The notes under the pieces were generated by a model. That model made no database searches. It was not told the origin of the DNA and was given only the letters and a program-made list of their open reading frames with translations. Below, piece by piece: positions 5,531 to 9,349 of a DNA stretch of 9,349 bases; within the stretch, counting starts at the first letter, position 1, and every line of letters starts with the position of its first letter. The stretch is from an uncultured Fimbriimonadales bacterium (lineage in GTDB: Bacteria; Armatimonadota; Fimbriimonadia; Fimbriimonadales; GBS-DC): contig CALAMM010000049.1 in the NCBI GenBank assembly GCA_937925775.1, positions 1-9,349 of the forward strand. The letters are read 5' to 3'. The position numbers were made by a program, and so were the translations under genes.

Positions 5531-6418
5531 ATGATACGCAAGGCAGTTGTGCCGATGGCGGGGTTGGGCACGCGCCTATACCCCGTAGGTGTCGTTTTGC
5601 CAAAGGGGTTAACGCCGTTTGTGTTGGCGGACGGCAGGTTGACCACAGGGCTACAGCTCATCACCGAAACGCTCCTTGAAGCAGGCATCGAGCAAATTGG
5701 GATTGTCGTTTCCCCCGAAAACCGCCCGATTTACGAGGCGTTTTTGGCAGGCGGGGGCGAGCGCTATGCCCCTGCACGCGCCAAACGCCTCGAAATGCAA
5801 TCCACCTATGAGTCGCTGCAACGCCTGCGTCGGCATCTGACCTTCATCGAGCAGTCGGAGCTGCTGGGGTTGGGGCATGCGGTCTGGTGTGCGCGGCATT
5901 TTGCAGGGGGCGACCCCGTGCTGGTGCTTCTGGGCGACCACATCCCGCTGCCGCTGGGCGATCCTGCGCCCATCCAGCAGATAATGCGCCTATATGAACG
6001 CCATCAGGCTCCTGTTTACAGCGTGCATCGTGTCCCTGTGAGCAAAGCGTCGCTCTACGGGGTGCTGCAGGGCGAGCCGACTGGCGAGCCGCGCGTCTAT
6101 CGCCTGCTCCAGCTATACGAGAAGCCGACTCCCGACTACGCGCATCGCTGCTTGCGCACGGCAGGCCTCGCCCCTGAGGAGTTTCTCGCGCATAGCGGCG
6201 CCTATGGGTTCCCGTCTGCCCTGTGGGAGGTGCAGGCGCAAATCGCCGCTGAGTACGACCCGACGCAGGGCGAGTGGACGCTCACGCACGCGCAGCAACG
6301 CTTGCTCCAGCAGATGCCTGCTTATCTATGCGAAACAGAACCTCCTTGGCTGGACTTCGGCACTGCGCAAGAGTACCGACGCGCGTTTTGCTATCTGGCG
6401 GGGTGTGCCGATGTATAA
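5531..6418 (+). CDS. GalU-like sugar-1-phosphate nucleotidyltransferase
   Basis: A 295-residue cytoplasmic enzyme of the UTP-glucose-1-phosphate uridylyltransferase type, which would join a nucleoside triphosphate and a sugar 1-phosphate to give a nucleotide sugar and pyrophosphate. It shows the N-terminal nucleotide-binding signature AGLGTRLYP (10-18), PKG at 24-26 where GalU has PKE, LGLGHAVWCAR at 112-122 (the GalU hallmark), LLGDH with the metal-binding aspartate Asp136, EKP at 187-189, SGAYGF at 212-217 and WLDFGT at 273-278. The length is normal for GalU. The segment after PKG (LTPFVLADGR) departs from the usual pattern, so sugar and base specificity are uncertain. UDP-glucose for envelope glycans is the likely product. 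The ribosome site is poor and lies within a structured region. The stop overlaps the start of the biotin carrier gene by eight bases. Confidence 0.85.
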   Translation: MIRKAVVPMAGLGTRLYPVGVVLPKGLTPFVLADGRLTTGLQLITETLLEAGIEQIGIVVSPENRPIYEAFLAGGGERYAPARAKRLEMQSTYESLQRLRRHLTFIEQSELLGLGHAVWCARHFAGGDPVLVLLGDHIPLPLGDPAPIQQIMRLYERHQAPVYSVHRVPVSKASLYGVLQGEPTGEPRVYRLLQLYEKPTPDYAHRCLRTAGLAPEEFLAHSGAYGFPSALWEVQAQIAAEYDPTQGEWTLTHAQQRLLQQMPAYLCETEPPWLDFGTAQEYRRAFCYLAGCADV

Positions 6419-6914
6419 GAGCGCGTATCGCTACCGCGAGGAATCGTTCACGCTGACCGCGCGCCCCGACGGTCAAGGGTGGAAAATCGTGCTGCCCGAC
6501 GGCTCGGAGCATACGGTAAAGGGCGCGGAGGCAGACGATTACACGCTCACTCTCCAAACTCCCATCGGGCGCGTGCGGTTAGCCTTCGTGCAGACGCCGC
6601 AGGGGGTGGACATCCAGTATCGCGGGCGCGTGTACCGCTTCCAGCGAGCCGAACCCTTCCGAAGGAGCGAGGGCGGGGCGCAACACGCCAGCGCGGCGGG
6701 GATTCTCACCGCGCCAATGCCAGGCATCATAACAAAAGTGTTCGTCCAGCAGGGCGAGCGCGTGGAGAAAGGGCAACGCTTGCTCACCCTCGAGGCGATG
6801 AAGACAGAACAGAGCCTGCGTGCGCCGTTCGCCGGCGTGGTCCACCAGCTCAACGCGCGGGAGGGCGAGCTGGTCTCGGAAGGGACGATACTGGTGGAGA
6901 TTACGGAGCAATAA
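6411..6914 (+). CDS. Stand-alone biotin carboxyl carrier protein (biotin/lipoyl domain)
   Basis: A 167-residue protein. The C-terminal 70 residues are a biotinyl domain: APMPGII (101-107), then LEAMKTE with Lys131 as the biotin attachment site, then RAPFAGVV and the closing EGTILVEI. Residues 1-85 are rich in beta strands (LPDGSEHTV, GVDIQYRGRVYRF) and resemble the BT/linker region found before the carrier domain in propionyl- and methylcrotonyl-CoA carboxylase alpha subunits. It is therefore probably a separated carrier subunit of an acyl-CoA carboxylase, moving carboxybiotin between a biotin carboxylase and a carboxyltransferase. Neither partner is in the window. The ATG at 6411 is chosen because the domain starts there and it overlaps the upstream stop (ATGTATAA, 6411-6418), which suggests translational coupling. 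The same frame is open back to 6204, but that part lies inside the GalU-like gene and is not protein-like. Confidence 0.88.
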   Translation: MYKSAYRYREESFTLTARPDGQGWKIVLPDGSEHTVKGAEADDYTLTLQTPIGRVRLAFVQTPQGVDIQYRGRVYRFQRAEPFRRSEGGAQHASAAGILTAPMPGIITKVFVQQGERVEKGQRLLTLEAMKTEQSLRAPFAGVVHQLNAREGELVSEGTILVEITEQ

Positions 6915-6920
6915 GCCACG

Positions 6921-8204
6921 CTAACTCACCAGTTCGCCCAGAACCCCCTCCGCAATAAGGTCGGTAATGCGCACCCTGACCAGCTGCCCTGTGAGGCTGG
7001 GCGATGCCGCAAACTCCACCTGGAGGTAATGGTCGCTGGTGCCCGTCATCAGCCCCGAAAGCTTAGAACGGCTCTCGACCAGCACGCGCTCCACCTTGCC
7101 GAGAAACCGCGCCGCATAGCGACGCGCCGCCGCCTTGCACACCTGCTGCAACTGCTGCATCCGCTCCGACTTGACCGAGTCGGGCACCTGGTCGCGCATC
7201 GATTCAGCAGGCGTGCCTGGACGCGGCGAGTAGCGGAACAGGTGCGCCCGACAAAACTCCGCCTGCTCCACCACAAAGCAGGTGTTCTGAAACGCCTCCG
7301 CGTCCTCGCCAGGAAAACCCACCATAATATCGGTGCTGACGCTGAAATCGGGGATGCGCGCCCGTAAGCGACGAATCAAATCCAAGTAGAACGCCTGGTC
7401 ATAGGGACGGTTCATCGCCTTGAGAATGCGCGTGTCGCCACTTTGTAAGGGGATGTGCAGATGGGGACACATCTTCGGATTTTCTGCAATCAGGTCGATC
7501 AGGCGGTCGGTGATTTGGGTCGGCTCGATAGAGCTGATGCGGATGCGCTCCAGCCCTTCGATTGTGCTTAGGAGAGCGCACAGTTCAGCAAGGTCGGGAC
7601 CGCCGCTGCCTGTGTCTGCGCCGTAGTCGCCAATCAGCACGCCTGTCAGCACGATTTCGCGGTAGCCGTTCGCCACCATCGCGCGCGCCTCGTCCAGCAC
7701 CTCCAAATAGGGGAGGCTGCGCATCACGGGGCGCGTGTAGGGGATGGAGCAGAAACTGCAGTAGACATTGCAACCGTCCTGAATTTTCAGCACGGCGCGG
7801 CTGCGACGGCGCACGGGCGCCTCGCTCCGACTTCGCGCCTGCGCCAACGCGCTCTTGAAGTGGGGAAAATGTTCCAGCAGGTACTCCACGGTGCGGAGCT
7901 TCTCAGGGTTTGGCACCACAAGGTGCGCCTCGTCCAACCGTTCGCCCCGCCGAATTGTAAACTGCGCGTAGCAGCCCGTAACGACCACCACCGCGTTCGG
8001 GTTCTGGCGCGCCGCACGGCGAATCGTTTGGCGCGACTTCGCCTCCGCCGACTGCGTCACTGAACAAGTGTTGATCACATACACATCGGCAGGCGCGTCG
8101 AACGGCGCAATTTCGAAGCCCTGCGCCTCGAAACTCTCCAGAATCTTCTGAGTCTCGTACTGGTTGACCTTGCACCCCAGCGTTGTAAAAGCGGCGGTCG
8201 GCAT
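6921..8204 (-). CDS. mtaB: tRNA t6A37 methylthiotransferase MtaB
   Basis: A 427-residue radical SAM enzyme that adds a methylthio group to N6-threonylcarbamoyladenosine at position 37 of ANN-decoding tRNAs. The N-terminal UPF0004 domain begins TTLGCKVNQYET, typical of MtaB (YqeV) rather than MiaB or RimO, and has Cys11, Cys47 (INTCSVT) and Cys78 (TGCYAQ) for the auxiliary 4Fe-4S cluster. The radical SAM motif is C-x3-C-x2-C at 145, 149 and 152 (GCNVYCSFC). HIPLQSGD (about 230-237) and DIMVGFPGE are family motifs. The last 60 or so residues form a TRAM-like RNA-binding domain. The length is normal. The start cannot be later because Cys11 is needed. No ribosome site is visible, and a -10 element lies only ten bases upstream, so the message may be leaderless. 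The stop is six bases from the convergent biotin carrier stop. Confidence 0.93.
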   Translation of the reverse strand: MPTAAFTTLGCKVNQYETQKILESFEAQGFEIAPFDAPADVYVINTCSVTQSAEAKSRQTIRRAARQNPNAVVVVTGCYAQFTIRRGERLDEAHLVVPNPEKLRTVEYLLEHFPHFKSALAQARSRSEAPVRRRSRAVLKIQDGCNVYCSFCSIPYTRPVMRSLPYLEVLDEARAMVANGYREIVLTGVLIGDYGADTGSGGPDLAELCALLSTIEGLERIRISSIEPTQITDRLIDLIAENPKMCPHLHIPLQSGDTRILKAMNRPYDQAFYLDLIRRLRARIPDFSVSTDIMVGFPGEDAEAFQNTCFVVEQAEFCRAHLFRYSPRPGTPAESMRDQVPDSVKSERMQQLQQVCKAAARRYAARFLGKVERVLVESRSKLSGLMTGTSDHYLQVEFAASPSLTGQLVRVRITDLIAEGVLGELVS

Positions 8205-8212
8205 AGTAGGGG

Positions 8213-8239
8213 AAATTCTACCCGATTCGGGTACAATTT
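8213..8239. promoter_or_regulatory. 27-bp near-palindrome over divergent mtaB / acyl-CoA dehydrogenase promoters
   Basis: TACCCGATTCGGGTA (8219-8233) is a perfect 7-bp inverted repeat around a central T. It extends on both sides (AAATTC on the left, CAATTT on the right) to 13-base arms with a single mismatch (8218/8234). The arms contain the minus-strand -10 TAGAAT (complement of 8215-8220) and the plus-strand -10 TACAAT (8232-8237). A dimeric regulator bound here would block both promoters. Part of the symmetry comes from the two back-to-back -10 elements themselves. Confidence 0.6.
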
Positions 8240-8261
8240 GCTTTGTAAGGAGGCGTTATCG

Positions 8262-9349
8262 ATGGACTTCACCCTATCGGAAGAGCATTTGATGGTTCGT
8301 GATACCGTGCGTCGTTTTGTAGAGAACGAAGTCAAGCCCTACATCCGTGAGTGGGATCGGCACGGTGCAGACCCGAAGATATATCAGCGCATGGCGGAGC
8401 TCGGCTTGTTGGGGATTTGTGTGCCGCGCAAGTGGGGTGGTTCTGGGCTGGACTACATCGCGCTGGGGATTGCATGTGAGGAGTTGGAGTACGGCGACAC
8501 CTTCCTGCGCGTGGTGATGTCGGTGCATGTCGGCTTGACCGCGATGACGCTGATGAGCTGGGGCAACGAGGAGCAGAAGCGACGGTTCCTGGCCCCTCAA
8601 GCGCGTGGCGAGCGGCTCGGCGCGTTCTGCCTGACCGAACCCAACGCCGGCAGCGATGTGGTCGGCATGCAGTCCGTTGCCCGTCGCGAAGGGGATCGCT
8701 ATATCCTCAACGGCGAGAAAATCTGGATCTCGCTCGCGGAGGTCGCCGACCAATATCTGGTGGTTGCGTGGACGGATTTGGAGAAAAAAGCGCGCCGCGA
8801 CCATTCAGGCATGAGCGCGTTCTTCGTGGAGCGCGAACGCCCCGGCGTCAAACCCTACACGCTGAAGGGTAAGCTGGGCGTGCGAGCGGGCAACACGGGC
8901 GGCGTAGTGTTCGAAAATGTGGAAATCCCTGTCGAGAACCGCATCGGCGAGGAAGGCGAAGGCTTCAAAATCGCCATGTTCGCCTTAGATCAGGGGCGCT
9001 ACACCGTAGCAGCGGGCGCGGCAGGGCTTATCCGCGCCTGCTTGGACGAATCGGTGCGCTATGCCAAAGAACGCAAAACCTTCGGCAAGCCCCTCGCGGA
9101 GCATCAGCTCATCAAACAGAAAATCGCCCAGATGGAGGCGGATTATCAAATCAGCGTGCTACTCTATCAGAAAGTGGGCTGGATGAAAAATGTGGGGTTG
9201 CGCAACACGCGCGAGACCTCGCTGGCGAAGTGGTTCAGCACTGAAGCCGCGCAACGCGCCGCCAACGCCGCCGTGCAGGTGTTCGGCTCCTACGGCTTCT
9301 CCGACGAATACCCCGTCGAACGCTTCTATCGCAACAGCAAAGGCGCGAC
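8262..9349 (+). CDS. Acyl-CoA dehydrogenase (3' end cut by the window)
   Basis: An open frame of 362 codons with no stop before the right edge; family members are usually about 380 residues, so only the last 20 or so are missing. FAD-dependent acyl-CoA dehydrogenases make the alpha-beta double bond in fatty-acid or branched-chain acyl-CoA breakdown and pass electrons to ETF. All three parts are visible: the N-terminal helical domain (MDFTLSEEHLMVRDTVRRF), the beta-domain signature LTEPNAGSD (124-132) with GEKIWIS (151-157), and the C-terminal helical domain with YAKERKTFGKPLAEHQLIK (268-286) and VQVFGSYGFSDEYPVERFYR (338-357). RNSK replaces the common RDAK at 357-360. The catalytic glutamate in short- and medium-chain enzymes lies after this point, outside the window, so chain length cannot be assigned. 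AAGGAGG (8247-8253) and TACAAT (8232-8237) precede the ATG. Confidence 0.93.
   Translation, partial: MDFTLSEEHLMVRDTVRRFVENEVKPYIREWDRHGADPKIYQRMAELGLLGICVPRKWGGSGLDYIALGIACEELEYGDTFLRVVMSVHVGLTAMTLMSWGNEEQKRRFLAPQARGERLGAFCLTEPNAGSDVVGMQSVARREGDRYILNGEKIWISLAEVADQYLVVAWTDLEKKARRDHSGMSAFFVERERPGVKPYTLKGKLGVRAGNTGGVVFENVEIPVENRIGEEGEGFKIAMFALDQGRYTVAAGAAGLIRACLDESVRYAKERKTFGKPLAEHQLIKQKIAQMEADYQISVLLYQKVGWMKNVGLRNTRETSLAKWFSTEAAQRAANAAVQVFGSYGFSDEYPVERFYRNSKGA

Noticed and set aside
6204..6410. N-terminal extension of the biotin carrier
   Set aside because: It lies wholly within the GalU-like gene and reads as Ser/Arg-rich out-of-frame sequence; the ATG at 6411 begins the domain.
8274..8804. 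176-codon minus-strand open frame opposite the acyl-CoA dehydrogenase
   Set aside because: The dehydrogenase is unmistakable in the plus strand; the antisense translation is shadow-like.

Overview
The window looks like chromosome from a diderm, probably thermophilic bacterium related to Armatimonadota. The main clue is the N-terminus of the first prepilin: after a standard type IV methylation motif it continues FPVFAQAREKARQ, and it carries an H-X9-DG motif. Large families of such prepilins are typical of that phylum. This placement is inference from protein style only. No rRNA, tRNA, CRISPR array, insertion sequence or phage gene was seen, and I found no convincing multi-gene novel system. 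The window is mostly ordinary chromosome with several unusual small and regulatory features.

Left third (1-4273), cell surface and pilus assembly. A truncated membrane protein gene, possibly YeeE/YedE-like, runs off the left edge on the minus strand. Divergent from it are an H-X9-DG prepilin (261-1163), a small secreted beta-barrel protein (1264-1770) with a clear promoter, a perfect 12-bp inverted repeat in its leader and a perfect-stem terminator, and a second, shorter prepilin with a degenerate H-X9-DG motif (1933-2547). Facing them on the minus strand is a GspE/PilB assembly ATPase (2561-4273). The ATPase could power assembly of the pilins, but no platform protein, retraction ATPase or prepilin peptidase lies in the window.

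Middle (4386-6914), plus strand. An unrecognised 303-residue protein has a C-terminal region resembling a DUF2726/PD-(D/E)XK nuclease fold with altered acidic residues. It is followed by a 49-residue membrane or secreted peptide with a CC-x2-H tail, then a C/G-rich inverted-repeat cluster. Next come a GalU-like nucleotidyltransferase and, overlapping it by 8 bases, a free-standing biotin carrier protein.

Right third (6921-9349). The tRNA methylthiotransferase MtaB lies on the minus strand, convergent with the biotin carrier. Divergent from mtaB is an acyl-CoA dehydrogenase that runs off the right edge. The mtaB/dehydrogenase gap holds a 27-bp near-palindrome over two back-to-back -10 elements. 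The biotin carrier and the dehydrogenase would both fit acyl-CoA metabolism, such as branched-chain amino acid or propionyl-CoA use, but they are not in one operon.

Several genes have a GGTATAAT-like -10 element only 10-24 bases before the start codon, which implies short leaders. The beta-barrel gene, with a leader of about 55 bases, is the exception.
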